Notes: generated by a model from the sequence alone, not told the origin. DNA of 40,696 bases from Deltaproteobacteria bacterium (GCA_019310245.1 JAFDER010000004.1:1-40696), one strand, 5' to 3'; positions 23,313-31,876 are shown, numbered from the stretch's first letter. Translations and numbers: made by a program.

Positions 23313-24602
23313 ATGAAAGCGACAACACCGATGACGCTCGCGGCGTGCGCCGCCCTCGCGCTCGGCTGCGGCGGCACGCTGAAGTCCACGACCGACGCGG
23401 ACTCCTCCACGGACGGGCCGGGAGACGTCTCGACCGAGGCAGAAGCCGACGTGGACACGGACGCCCCGGACCCCTGCGAGGCGTACCCGGACGAGCCGTG
23501 CGTCGTACTCCCGCACGAGGGCGGGAGCCGGGAGGTGCTCGTCGACTACCACACGGACGTGGATCAGGCCGACTTCTACCTCCTCGTCGACACCACGGGC
23601 ACCATGGACGACTCCATCACGGACGTGGCCGCGACCTTCACCTCCGACATCCGCCCCGCGGCCGAGGCGGCGTTCGGGGACGTCCGGTTCGGCCTGGGCC
23701 ACTTCAACGACTTCCCCACCGACCCCTACGGCCAGTCCAACGACATGCCGTTCTGGCACATGCTCGACGTCTCGACCGACCTCGACTCGATCCAGACCGA
23801 GCTGGACACGCTGCCGGGCAACGACGCCTGGGGCAACGGCCAGGACCTGCCCGAGGCCAACGCCGTGGCGCTGACCATCACGGCCACGGGCCTGGGCCTG
23901 GACACGGGTGGTGCGTCGATCCCCGACCAGTCCTGCACGTCGTCGGAGGCGTTCGGCTACCCCTGCTTCCGGGCCAGTGCGCTCCCCGTGGTCATCCTGA
24001 TCTCGGACGCGGTGTGGCACAACGGCGAGGACGAAAGCGACCCGTACGACCCGTCGGACTTCACCACGCACGACTACGACGACGCGGTGGCCGCGTTCAA
24101 CGCGGCGGGCATCAAGTTCATGGGCGTGCACATCCCGGCGGGCGGCGCGGACGGCCTGACGCCCATGGAGCACTTCGCCTCGGACACCGCATCGCTCGAC
24201 GCGGCCGGGGACCCGCTCGTCTCGACCGGACCCGCGAACACCGCCGGCGAGCGCACCGCCACGCTCATCGACACGCTCCGGGCGGAGGTCCGCTTCGACG
24301 TGTCCTGCCTGGCGGTGGACGAGCCGGACGACCCGCCCGGAGACGACCGGGATGCGACCGTGTTCGTTCAGTCCATCGCGCCCGAGTCGGCCACGCCGCC
24401 CACGGGTTTGCCGGACCCGACGTCGGATGCGACCACGTTCCACGACGTCACGCAGGGCACGGACATGACCTTCCTCGTCACGCTCGAGAACACGGACCAT
24501 CCCTCCGGGAGCGCGCCCGTCGAGTCCCTCGTGTGGATCGTCGCGCTGGGCGATGGGACCACCGAGATCGGCCGCGTCTCCATCATGGTCATCGTTCCCT
24601 GA
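23313..24602 (+). CDS. VWA-domain lipoprotein
   Basis: 429 residues, ATG 23313 with GGAG before it. Lipobox ALGC (Cys19) is followed by GG and an Asp/Ser/Thr-rich spacer. A von Willebrand A domain begins near residue 85: FYLLVDTTGTMDDS (MIDAS DxTxT; D93), then GHFNDFP, ADFYLL and VVILISDAVWHNG. It looks like a beta-integrin-type VWA, expected to bind divalent metal and perhaps a partner protein. A small C-terminal domain rich in Asp and Gly follows (TFLVTLENTDHPSG...). Outer-membrane or surface location is inferred from the lipobox. It ends 5 nt before the convergent DUF4013 gene. Confidence 0.83.
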   Translation: MKATTPMTLAACAALALGCGGTLKSTTDADSSTDGPGDVSTEAEADVDTDAPDPCEAYPDEPCVVLPHEGGSREVLVDYHTDVDQADFYLLVDTTGTMDDSITDVAATFTSDIRPAAEAAFGDVRFGLGHFNDFPTDPYGQSNDMPFWHMLDVSTDLDSIQTELDTLPGNDAWGNGQDLPEANAVALTITATGLGLDTGGASIPDQSCTSSEAFGYPCFRASALPVVILISDAVWHNGEDESDPYDPSDFTTHDYDDAVAAFNAAGIKFMGVHIPAGGADGLTPMEHFASDTASLDAAGDPLVSTGPANTAGERTATLIDTLRAEVRFDVSCLAVDEPDDPPGDDRDATVFVQSIAPESATPPTGLPDPTSDATTFHDVTQGTDMTFLVTLENTDHPSGSAPVESLVWIVALGDGTTEIGRVSIMVIVP

Positions 24603-24607
24603 GACTC

Positions 24608-25321
24608 CTACCGTGTGTCCCGCGGGTAGGGCTCGCCCCCCATCTCGAGATACCGCCGGTAGAGCTGGCCCTGCAGGTGCGCCGAGGCGACCATCATGAC
24701 GAAGGGCGCGAAGACGACGCCCATCCCGAACAGGAGCGTGCCGACGAGGACCGCGACGAGGTTGCCCAGGATGCTCCTGAGGTACGCGAGCCTTCCCTCG
24801 TTTCCGAGCACCTTCAGGTAGCTCCGGATCGCCCCCAGCTTCCACGCGTACTCGAGCTTGCCCGTGACCTCCACGAGCGTGTCGGCCGCGTGCCAGTGCC
24901 GCGCCATCAGGACCGTGGCGAGAACGCCGATCATGAACAGGAGGGTGGCAGGAAGTGCGCCGATCAGGATCGACGCCGTGCGGGGGAGATCCAGGGCCAT
25001 GCCCACGAACATCCCTCCCGCGCCCACGGCCAGGGCCGCGAGAACCGCCCCGTAGTAGACGAGCGTGATGGGCACGGTCCACAGGAGGGCGGCCATGAAC
25101 GGCAGCATGCCCTCCTTGAGGTAGCCCTTGACGCCCTCGAGCGGCGGGAGCCTGTCACCGTCCTCGAACGCCACGGCCTTCATGATCCTCGCCCCGTAGC
25201 CCTGGGCCACGATCTGGCCCAGGACGGGGACGATCATGCACAGGGTTCCGAGCAGGAGGGTCTTCACCCACCCCTCCTGCCTGAACAGCGCGGTGAAGGC
25301 CCGCTTCACGCTCACCTGCAT
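24608..25321 (-). CDS. DUF4013-type membrane protein
   Basis: 237 residues, ATG 25321. A sequence of hydrophobic segments at about residues 20-42, 75-100, 98-115, 120-140 and 190-215 gives an integral inner-membrane protein. The N-terminal part (RAFTALFRQEGWVKTLLLGTLCMIVPVLGQIVAQGYGARIMK) resembles DUF4013. The starting sequence lies in the perfect palindrome CCTGCATGCAGG (25315-25326), and a -10 box TAGACT lies 7 nt upstream with no ribosome site, so it is probably leaderless. Function unknown. Confidence 0.75.
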   Translation of the reverse strand: MQVSVKRAFTALFRQEGWVKTLLLGTLCMIVPVLGQIVAQGYGARIMKAVAFEDGDRLPPLEGVKGYLKEGMLPFMAALLWTVPITLVYYGAVLAALAVGAGGMFVGMALDLPRTASILIGALPATLLFMIGVLATVLMARHWHAADTLVEVTGKLEYAWKLGAIRSYLKVLGNEGRLAYLRSILGNLVAVLVGTLLFGMGVVFAPFVMMVASAHLQGQLYRRYLEMGGEPYPRDTR

Positions 25322-25328
25322 GCAGGCC

Positions 25329-25357
25329 AGTCTAGTTCCGTGGTGGACGAAATGCGA
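25329..25357 (-). promoter_or_regulatory. putative leaderless promoter of the DUF4013 gene
   Basis: On the minus strand TCGCAT (25357-25352), 17 bp, TAGACT (25334-25329), then only 7 nt (GGCCTGC) before ATG 25321. The -35 differs by one base from the TTGCAT seen at 37696. Confidence 0.4.
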
Positions 25358-25362
25358 GACGG

Positions 25363-25971
25363 TCAGAGCGAGCAGGCACTCAGCGGCCCGGGGGACGTGC
25401 CCGCGCAGGGCTCGGAGAGCGAGAAATCAACGGTCACCTCGCACGTCTTGCCCGCGGGGCAGTCCGTGACGTCGCGGCACCACTTGTAGCAGATGCCGGA
25501 GTCGGAGCTGCTGCCGAGGCACGAGTGGCCGGAGGTGCAGTCGTAAGCCGAGAAGCAGGCCTGGCCGTGGGTCCCGGTGCCGGGCAGGGCGGCGTAGCAG
25601 GTCTCGACGATCATGCACGAGTCGGACTGGCTCCACCTGCAGTAGTGGGCGGGAGGACAGCCGCACTGCTCGACCAGGTTGCACTCGCCGCCGGTCGATG
25701 TGGGCGTGCAGGTGTCGGGCGGTGGTTCCTCTTCGCCACCGTCCTCGGGCTCGCTGGAGGACTCCGGGTCCGGCTCGACCTCTGGCTCGATGTCCGGCTC
25801 TGCGTCCGGAACGGATGCCGGCTCCACAACGACGTCCACCACGCCGTCCGGTCCCGACGCCTCGGGGCCGGCATCGACGGGCGTGTCGAACCACTGATCG
25901 TCCGCGATCGAGGCGCAGGAGATCGCGAGCAGCGCCGCGACCACGTACGCCGCCTTCAGGCATTTTTTCAT
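25363..25971 (-). CDS. Cys-rich lipoprotein with Asp/Glu/Pro spacer
   Basis: 202 residues, ATG 25971, preceded by GAGGGAGCGAC. Signal MKKCLKAAYVVAALLAISC (Cys19), followed by ASIADDQ. Residues 30-85 are a spacer rich in Pro, Glu, Asp and Ser. The remainder has about 16 cysteines in CxxxxDC and CPxGxxC patterns (CNLVEQCGCPPAHYC, CFSAYDCTSGHSCLG, CRDVTDCPAGKTCE), typical of small disulfide-rich surface domains in deltaproteobacterial lipoproteins. No catalytic motif. Function unknown. Probably outer-membrane anchored. Confidence 0.8.
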   Translation of the reverse strand: MKKCLKAAYVVAALLAISCASIADDQWFDTPVDAGPEASGPDGVVDVVVEPASVPDAEPDIEPEVEPDPESSSEPEDGGEEEPPPDTCTPTSTGGECNLVEQCGCPPAHYCRWSQSDSCMIVETCYAALPGTGTHGQACFSAYDCTSGHSCLGSSSDSGICYKWCRDVTDCPAGKTCEVTVDFSLSEPCAGTSPGPLSACSL

Positions 25972-26037
25972 GTCGCTCCCTCCGAGAGGCCGCGGTGGGC
26001 CTTTCAGAGGTGAGTCGACGCACGGCCTGGAAGTTGT

Positions 26038-26613
26038 TCAGTCCGCCTGCGTGAAGGTGATCGGGATGTCGTACTGGACGGTCGTCTCGACCGCATCCCC
26101 GTCCTCGTTCACGAAGCCTCTGTCGAAGGCGAAGCTCATCTTCATCACCGCGGCGAGGATGCACACCTCGAAGCCGGGGTTGCGGGGATCGCTCTCTGCG
26201 CTCGCTTCCCTGATCCGGCCGTCCGACGTGATCACGAGAACGAGGGAGACGTGGTAGTCCCTGGCGGCGGGGTCCTTCTCGAGCTGGGCGAGGTGACACT
26301 TCATCAGGGCGTCCTTCTTGGCCGAGAAGGCCTTCCACACGGCCTCGTCATCCTCGCGGCCCAGGAAGACCTTCACACCGTCGACGTCGATGAGCGGCAT
26401 GCCGAGAGGGCCGAACACGTCGGCAGGCGCGTGAGCGGCGGCCGCCTCGGGCTCGTCCGGAGCCTCCTGCTGCGGATGCTTCGTCTCGATGACGATGACC
26501 GGAGGCGCCGGTGGATTCGGGGCGGGGGCGGCCCTGGCAGGCTTCACATCCTGCAGGGCGGGGCCGCAGCACGCGAGCACGAGCGCCAGCGTGGCAGGGA
26601 CCAGCCGCTCCAC
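26038..26613 (-). CDS. AgmX/PglI C-terminal-type protein
   Basis: 191 residues. GTG 26613 lies 1 nt past the stop of the zinc-ribbon gene. The N-terminus MERLVPATLALVLACCG reads as a short signal, with lipobox-like Cys at 15 or 16. A Pro/Ala-rich linker follows. The last 110 residues have a conserved Cys (MKCHLAQLEKDP), LVLVITSDGRIREAS and a second Cys in FEVCILAAVMKMSFAF. This matches the TonB-like AgmX/PglI C-terminal domain found in gliding and surface-assembly proteins of myxobacteria. Predicted periplasmic or outer-membrane partner of the upstream ATPases. It is the last gene of a four-gene operon. Confidence 0.75.
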   Translation of the reverse strand: MERLVPATLALVLACCGPALQDVKPARAAPAPNPPAPPVIVIETKHPQQEAPDEPEAAAAHAPADVFGPLGMPLIDVDGVKVFLGREDDEAVWKAFSAKKDALMKCHLAQLEKDPAARDYHVSLVLVITSDGRIREASAESDPRNPGFEVCILAAVMKMSFAFDRGFVNEDGDAVETTVQYDIPITFTQAD

Positions 26614-26614
26614 G

Positions 26615-27403
26615 TCAGCGCCCCCTGAGCGCCAGGGTCCCGAACCTGAACCTCAACTCCTTGCCGCAGTACTCGCACTTCGCGACGCCGACGGACCGGT
26701 CAGCCTGCCAGTCGAGGTCGGCGCCGCAGTTGTCGCACACGCTCACGGGAGGCAGGTTCACGGCGGGCGGCGGAGGCGGGGCGGGCTGGCTCGGCGTCTC
26801 CACGTCGACGACGGTGCGCGCCACCATCACGAGAGTGTCCAGGACGTAGCGGAGCATGCCCTGATCTCTCTGCACACCCGTCTGGTTGTAGAACACCCTG
26901 CCCCGCGAGACGGTGACGTTCATGCCGCTGCCGCCGCTCAGGAGCGCCCCTCGGACCTGCGGCGTGAGCAGGTGCGGGACGAACTGGGGCGTGTCGCTCT
27001 TGATGATGTAGGCCGCGTCGAACGCCGGGTCGCCCAGCTGGATGTCCTGCGCGCCGAAGGCCTTGGTGATCTTGGACAGGAAGCCCTCGCGCGTGATGCG
27101 CACGTGCGAGCGGTGGTCGATGGGCAGGTAGACGATCATCGACGTGTAGGTCGTCTTGTTCTTTCCCGAGCCCTGCGAGTAGGTGTAGAGGTAGACGTTG
27201 AACCCCCCGTACGCTCCCGAGACCGTCGGGGCGCGGAACCAGCCGCCCCGGTCGAGCGACAGGCCCGCCTCCTGCGCGAACGAGCCCCAGGCCGAGACCT
27301 GCTGCCTCTTGAACACGACCGCGACCACGACGACGATGACGATGATCGCGACGGGGAAGCTGAAGGTTGCGAACAGGAAGAACAGGCCGAGGCAGGATTC
27401 CAT
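26615..27403 (-). CDS. membrane protein with C-terminal zinc ribbon
   Basis: 262 residues, starting right after the AAA ATPase stop (27404). The N-terminal segment LFFLFATFSFPVAIIVIVVVVAVVF (about 7-32) is a membrane helix. A domain of about 170 residues follows, with beta-rich features (GGFNVYLYTYSQGSGKNKTTYTSMIVYLP) and the segment ITREGFLSKITKAFGAQDIQLGDPAFDAAYIIK, resembling DUF3137-type proteins. The C-terminus is a zinc ribbon CDNC...CEYC (about residues 223-246), joined by a Pro-rich linker. The ribbon probably faces the cytoplasm. Function unknown. Overlapping-stop spacing implies coupled expression with the ATPase. Confidence 0.72.
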   Translation of the reverse strand: MESCLGLFFLFATFSFPVAIIVIVVVVAVVFKRQQVSAWGSFAQEAGLSLDRGGWFRAPTVSGAYGGFNVYLYTYSQGSGKNKTTYTSMIVYLPIDHRSHVRITREGFLSKITKAFGAQDIQLGDPAFDAAYIIKSDTPQFVPHLLTPQVRGALLSGGSGMNVTVSRGRVFYNQTGVQRDQGMLRYVLDTLVMVARTVVDVETPSQPAPPPPPAVNLPPVSVCDNCGADLDWQADRSVGVAKCEYCGKELRFRFGTLALRGR

Positions 27404-28831
27404 CTATTCCTTCTCGAAGAGATCGAGGCGGCGGCGTTCGAGCGCCGCCGGGCGGGCGCGGCCGCGCGCCCACTCGCGCAGGGCCTTGATGCGTTCCTCG
27501 TACGTCTTGTAGAGCGGCACGGTCTCGCTCACCGCGACCTGCAGGTCTCGCGCCTCGAGCGGCCGGCCCGCCGCGAAAGCCCTGTAGAGGGCCCCCACCA
27601 CCACCTGCTCGATCTCGGAGCCTGAGTAGTGGTCCGTGGAGGAGGCCAGGGCCTCGGTGTCGAAGGTGGAGGGATCGCTTCCCCGCTGCTCGAGATGGAT
27701 CGAGAAGATCTCCGCGCGGTCCCGGCCGTCGGGCAGATCGAAGAAGAAGATCTCGTCGAACCGGCCCTTGCGGGCGAGCTCCGCGGGCAGAAGATCCACG
27801 TCGTTCGCCGTGGCCACGGTGAAGACGGGCGTCTGCTTCTCCGAGAGCCAGGTCACGAACGAGCCCAGGATGCGGCCGGCGGCGCCGCGCATGTCCACCT
27901 GCAGGACCTTCTCGATCTCGTCGATCCACAGGACGGCGGGGCTCATGGCCTCGACGACCTTGAACACCTCGTGCAGCGCGGCCTCGGGGGAGGCCAGGCC
28001 CATGAGAAGTCCCATGTCGAGCCGCGCCAGCGGCAGGGACCAGTACGAGGCGATGGCGCGCGAGGCCAGGCTCTTGCCGCAGCCCTGGACGCCGGCGAGC
28101 AGCAGGCCGCGCGGGGCGGGCAGCCCGAACTGACGCGCCTCCTCGCTGAAGGCCCGCGTCCTCTCGTCGAGCCAGCGCTTGAGCTCGTCCGCACCGCCCA
28201 GGTCGTCCAGGCTCCTGTCCGGCTCCACGATGGTCAGAGCGCCCACCGTGCGCACGAGCCTCTTCTTCTCCTCCAGCACGCGCGCGGGGGACTCGAGCGC
28301 CCCGACGCCGTGGACGACGAGCAGCTTGGCGAGCACGCGGCGCGCCTCCTCGAGCGTGAGGCCACGCAGGGCGGAGGCGACCTCGCCGACCTGCGCGTCA
28401 CCGGCCCCGGCCTTCTGCGCCGCGGCGCCTGCGAGCCTCTCGAGCATGCCCAGGTCCGGGAGCGGGACGTCCACCATGACGGCGTCGTGCACCAGCTCGG
28501 TCGGCAGCTCGGGAAGGGGAGAGAGGAGCGCGAGCAGGACCCGCCTGTCCGAGAGCAGGGGAACGAGGTCGCGGATGCGGCGGATGACCTGGTGGTTCGA
28601 GAAGTGCGGGTGCAGGTCCTTGACGAGGACGATGCAGGGGCCCTCGTGGGACTCGGCCTGGACCAGGGTCTCGAGGGGATCGGCCGTGGTGGAGGTGGAG
28701 ACGAGCTGGACGCCTGCCGCCTCCGCGGCGTCCGCGAGCTCCCGCTCGACGCGCGTCTCCTCGTACGAGACGAGCTGCACGAGGGGGAAGCCCGCACCGA
28801 GCATCGAGAGGATCTCTTCGGTCCAGCTCAT
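27404..28831 (-). CDS. Ycf46-like AAA+ ATPase
   Basis: 475 residues, ATG 28831, 1 nt past the stop of the GspE-like gene. The N-terminal half lacks a P-loop but has the alpha/beta look of a degenerate AAA module (SYEETRVERELADAA..., VLVKDLHPHFSN). The second half is a full AAA+ domain: Walker A GVQGCGKS (247-254), Walker B LWIDEIEK (301-308), sensor TAND (341), and RKGRFDEIFFFDLP (354-367), containing the Arg finger. The layout is that of Ycf46-type proteins known from cyanobacteria. It likely acts as an unfoldase or remodeller; its target is unknown. Its place between a secretion-type ATPase and a zinc-ribbon membrane protein suggests it supports that apparatus. Confidence 0.85.
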   Translation of the reverse strand: MSWTEEILSMLGAGFPLVQLVSYEETRVERELADAAEAAGVQLVSTSTTADPLETLVQAESHEGPCIVLVKDLHPHFSNHQVIRRIRDLVPLLSDRRVLLALLSPLPELPTELVHDAVMVDVPLPDLGMLERLAGAAAQKAGAGDAQVGEVASALRGLTLEEARRVLAKLLVVHGVGALESPARVLEEKKRLVRTVGALTIVEPDRSLDDLGGADELKRWLDERTRAFSEEARQFGLPAPRGLLLAGVQGCGKSLASRAIASYWSLPLARLDMGLLMGLASPEAALHEVFKVVEAMSPAVLWIDEIEKVLQVDMRGAAGRILGSFVTWLSEKQTPVFTVATANDVDLLPAELARKGRFDEIFFFDLPDGRDRAEIFSIHLEQRGSDPSTFDTEALASSTDHYSGSEIEQVVVGALYRAFAAGRPLEARDLQVAVSETVPLYKTYEERIKALREWARGRARPAALERRRLDLFEKE

Positions 28832-28832
28832 G

Positions 28833-30632
28833 TCACGATTCCTGCGCCGTCATGCGCACCACCTCGCCGAACGACGTGACGCCCTGGGCGAGATTGCGCA
28901 CGGCGCACTCCCTGAGCGTCACCATGCCGTCGGCCACGGCCGCCTTCTCGATATCGACGGCGGAGGCTCCCTCGAGGATCAGACGGCGTATCGTGTCGGA
29001 GTTCTCGAGCATCTCGAACACGCCCGTGCGCCCGTACAGGCCCGTGCCCCGGCAGTGCACGCACCCCTTTCCCTGCCACACCTTCAGCCGTCGGGTCTCG
29101 TCGGGAACGGTGAGCACGTCGAGCAGGGCCATCTGATCCGGGGTGAGGAAGGTCTCCTCGCGGCACTCGGGACAGACCTTGCGCACGAGCCTCTGGGCCA
29201 GCACGCCGATCACCGTGGAAGCCACCTGGAAGGAGTCGATCCCCAGATCCACGAGCCTCGTGACCGTGGTGGAGGTGTCGTTGGTGTGCAGGGTGGTGAA
29301 GACGAGGTGGCCCGTGAGAGCCGCCTGCACCGCGAGCTCGGCGGTCTCGGCGTCCCGGACCTCCCCCACCATGATGATGTCGGGGTCCTGCCTGAGGATG
29401 TGGCGCAGGGCCACCGGAAAATTCAGGCCGATCTTCGCGTGCACGGCGAGCTGGTTGAACGATTCCATCACCATCTCGATGGGATCCTCGATGGTGCAGA
29501 TGTTGACCTCGGTGGACACGAGCGCCTCGAGGCTGGAGTAGAGCGTGGTGGTCTTGCCCGAGCCGGTGGGGCCCGTGACGAGGATGAGGCCGTAGGGGTA
29601 GCCCAGGAACCGCTCCCAGGTCTTGAGCTCCTCGGTGGAGAAGCCGAGATCCGTCAGGTCGTGCACCAGCAGGCCCGGGTCGAAGATCCTCAGCACGAGC
29701 TTCTCGCCGAACGCCGTGGGCAGGGTGGAGACGCGGACCTCCACCTCCCTCTCGTCGCGGCTCGTCTTGATGCGCCCGTCCTGCGGCAGCCTGCGCTCGG
29801 CGATGTCGAGCCGGGCCATCGTCTTGATGCGCGAGACCACGGCGGAGTGCACGGCGCGGGGCATCTTGTAGATGTCGTGCAGGACGCCGTCGATGCGGAA
29901 GCGCACGAGGCTCTTGTCGCGCTTGGGCTCGACGTGGATGTCCGAGGCGCGCTGGTCGAACGCGTAGTGGAAGATGTACTCCACGGCGTTGATGATGTGC
30001 CGGTCGTCGGCCTCGATGTCCTCGACGCGCTTGAGCTTGACGAACTGCTCGAGGTTGCCCAGGTCCACGCCCGTGGTGATCTGAGCCTGCGCGGCGTTGA
30101 CGGACTTCGAGAAGCCGTACGTCTCGGTGATCACCTTCTGGATGTCCGTCTGCGCCGAGGCGACGGGGACCACCTTCAGGCCGGAGACCTGCTTGATCTG
30201 CTCGATGAGTCCCACGTCGGTGGGGTCGGACATGGCCACGCGCAGGACGCCGTCCGCCAGGCTGAGCACGACCACGGAGTTCCTCCGTGCAAACGGCATG
30301 CTCATGGTGTTCGTGACGAGCTTCGGATCCAGCTTCAGGGGGTCGACCTTCTCGTACTCCCAGCCCATGCGCGCGGCGAGCGCCTCGACGATGCGGTCCT
30401 CGGTCAGCGGCTTGCCCGAGCCGTCGGCCATCTCGAACCTGAGCGAGGCGACGACCTGTGCCGGCGTGATCACGGGCCGGACCCGGCGCCTCCCGACGCC
30501 GATGGACGGCGCCTGCTCGACGAGCCGGTGGTGCTGCAGGTCGCCCCGCTCGATCGCAATGGACTGCTGCTCGGCCGTCATCATGCCGGTGTCGACGAGG
30601 ACGCGGCACAGGTGCTCGAGGGTCACGCTCAC
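28833..30632 (-). CDS. GspE/PilB-type secretion ATPase
   Basis: 599 residues, GTG 30632, preceded by TATAGT only 7 nt away and by no ribosome site. N-terminal region with MshEN-type features (ITPAQVVASLRFEMADG, MGWEYEKVDPLKLDPKL). ATPase core: Walker A GPTGSGKTTTL (about 353-363), Asp box TIEDPIEM, Walker B IIMVGEVRD and His box TTLHTNDT. Zinc tetracysteine of the GspE/PilB type: CPEC (about 487) and CVHC (about 527). It powers assembly of a type II secretion system or pilus. No GspF/PilC, secretin or pilin gene is adjacent; the following genes are a Ycf46-like AAA ATPase, a zinc-ribbon membrane protein and an AgmX-like protein. Probably the motor of that unit. Confidence 0.92.
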   Translation of the reverse strand: MSVTLEHLCRVLVDTGMMTAEQQSIAIERGDLQHHRLVEQAPSIGVGRRRVRPVITPAQVVASLRFEMADGSGKPLTEDRIVEALAARMGWEYEKVDPLKLDPKLVTNTMSMPFARRNSVVVLSLADGVLRVAMSDPTDVGLIEQIKQVSGLKVVPVASAQTDIQKVITETYGFSKSVNAAQAQITTGVDLGNLEQFVKLKRVEDIEADDRHIINAVEYIFHYAFDQRASDIHVEPKRDKSLVRFRIDGVLHDIYKMPRAVHSAVVSRIKTMARLDIAERRLPQDGRIKTSRDEREVEVRVSTLPTAFGEKLVLRIFDPGLLVHDLTDLGFSTEELKTWERFLGYPYGLILVTGPTGSGKTTTLYSSLEALVSTEVNICTIEDPIEMVMESFNQLAVHAKIGLNFPVALRHILRQDPDIIMVGEVRDAETAELAVQAALTGHLVFTTLHTNDTSTTVTRLVDLGIDSFQVASTVIGVLAQRLVRKVCPECREETFLTPDQMALLDVLTVPDETRRLKVWQGKGCVHCRGTGLYGRTGVFEMLENSDTIRRLILEGASAVDIEKAAVADGMVTLRECAVRNLAQGVTSFGEVVRMTAQES

Positions 30633-30639
30633 GGGTGAA

Positions 30640-30669
30640 ACTATATCAGATCGCCGGAGCCGCCGTCGA
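30640..30669 (-). promoter_or_regulatory. putative leaderless promoter of the GspE-AAA operon
   Basis: On the minus strand TCGACG (30669-30664), 18 bp, TATAGT (30645-30640), then 7 nt before GTG 30632. No Shine-Dalgarno. Confidence 0.45.
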
Positions 30670-30680
30670 GGAAGGCCGGA

Positions 30681-31442
30681 TCAGTCCTGGGTGCAGAGGC
30701 CGGTGACGCAGGACCAGCCCATGGGGCAGTCGTGCTCCACCTCGCACATCGACGTGCACACCGAGCCCTCGCACACGACCGCGTCACCCGAGCCGCACTC
30801 GTCGTCGCGCGCGCACGTCACGCCCACCAGCGCGAGCGCCTCGCAGGACCCGGACCATGGCAGGCACATCTGGGTGCCGCCGCTCTCGATGCACCGGAAG
30901 GCCTTCGGGCAATCGAAATCGCCGGCGCAGTCCTTGGTGCACTCGCCCGGCGGCCACCATCCGATCAGGCAGAAGTCGCGGTTGGGGTCGTCCCCCGTCA
31001 CGCCGTCGCCACAGTCCTCGCTGCTCCGGCACTCGGCGCACAGCTCGCCCCGGGGCGGGTCGTAGCACGTGCCCGTGCTCCGGTCGCACTCCTCCCAGCC
31101 CGCCGCGCAGTGGTTGTCGATGGAGCACTCGCCCTCGAGCGGCCCCTCGGGATCGTCGCCGGGGTTCGCACAGTCGAAGTCCTCCATGTCGATGAGGTCG
31201 TCGCCGTCGTTGTCGATCCCGTCCGAGCACTCGGGGCCCGCCGCGTCGGGCCCCACGTCCGGTGCGATCTCCGGATCCACATCCGGTGCGCCGTCCGGCT
31301 CCGGCTCGACCGCGGGATCCAGCACCCCGTCCGATCCATTGTCGCCGGGCGCGTCCGTCCCTCCCGTGTCGCCCGTGGCCCTGAGCGCGCCGCCACAACC
31401 GAGGACGGCCATCAGGGCGCAGGTCAGTGCCGCGGCTCTCAT
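30681..31442 (-). CDS. Cys-rich lipoprotein with DNDGDD metal-binding-type motif
   Basis: 253 residues, ATG 31442 with AGGAAGG before it. The longer ORF in the track includes the neighbour and is rejected. Lipobox LGC (Cys16) followed by GG, then a Thr/Asp/Glu/Pro spacer (to about residue 68). ECSDGIDNDGDDLIDMEDFDC follows, a motif of the MopE/CDGxDNDGDG kind, usually proposed to bind metal. The rest has about 20 Cys in CxxxxDC and CGDGxxG patterns. Surface lipoprotein of unknown function. It starts 2-3 nt after the RsbRD-like gene and is probably co-transcribed with it. Confidence 0.82.
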   Translation of the reverse strand: MRAAALTCALMAVLGCGGALRATGDTGGTDAPGDNGSDGVLDPAVEPEPDGAPDVDPEIAPDVGPDAAGPECSDGIDNDGDDLIDMEDFDCANPGDDPEGPLEGECSIDNHCAAGWEECDRSTGTCYDPPRGELCAECRSSEDCGDGVTGDDPNRDFCLIGWWPPGECTKDCAGDFDCPKAFRCIESGGTQMCLPWSGSCEALALVGVTCARDDECGSGDAVVCEGSVCTSMCEVEHDCPMGWSCVTGLCTQD

Positions 31443-31444
31443 GG

Positions 31445-31876
31445 TCAGCCTTCCTGGAAGCCCTGCACGGCGTAGAAGATGGCCCGGTCGAAGAAGAGCA
31501 CGACCCGGTTGTTCAGCTCCAGTGCCGCGTACATGTCGAGGGCCGTGTCGAGCATCCCGCTGGAGAGCACCTTGAGCCACAGGTGCCGCTTGGTGAGGAT
31601 GAGGGCATAGACCACCTCGGAGAGCTCGAACCCCTCCTCGCGCCTCTCCCGGCCCAGGGCCTTGTAGTACTTCGCGATGTCCTCCTTCGTGGTCTCGCGC
31701 GAAACCCACTTGCCGATGTGGCTGTAGACGGCGTACGCCCTGTCGTAGAGCTTCTTCTCGTCGAAGCGGTGGTACGTCAGCGTGTCCCCGTGCTGCCTGA
31801 CGTCGTGCAGCCAGCTCCTGGTCAACATGTCGGCGTTCTTCTCGATGAGGTCGATCAGATTCTGCGATAGAGGCAT
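31445..31876 (-). CDS. stand-alone RsbRD-like (RsbR N-terminal-type) sensor domain
   Basis: 143 residues, ATG 31876 with GGAGGAACGAGC upstream. All-helical, starting MPLSQNLIDLIEKNADMLTRSWLHDVRQHGDTLTYHRF. It matches the RsbRD N-terminal-type domain (RsbT co-antagonist sensor) seen fused to STAS or GGDEF outputs in other bacteria; here no output domain is attached. A globin-like fold is known for such domains. No haem-binding motif can be read. Role: perhaps a single-domain sensor that binds a partner. The longer ORF to 32941 in the track overlaps the next gene and is rejected. Confidence 0.72.
   Translation of the reverse strand: MPLSQNLIDLIEKNADMLTRSWLHDVRQHGDTLTYHRFDEKKLYDRAYAVYSHIGKWVSRETTKEDIAKYYKALGRERREEGFELSEVVYALILTKRHLWLKVLSSGMLDTALDMYAALELNNRVVLFFDRAIFYAVQGFQEG

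Noticed and set aside
23301-25082. Minus-strand ORF of 593 residues
   Set aside because: Shadow of the VWA lipoprotein and part of the DUF4013 gene.
28179-30638. Plus-strand ORF of 819 residues
   Set aside because: Antisense to the GspE and AAA genes, which carry intact Walker and zinc motifs.
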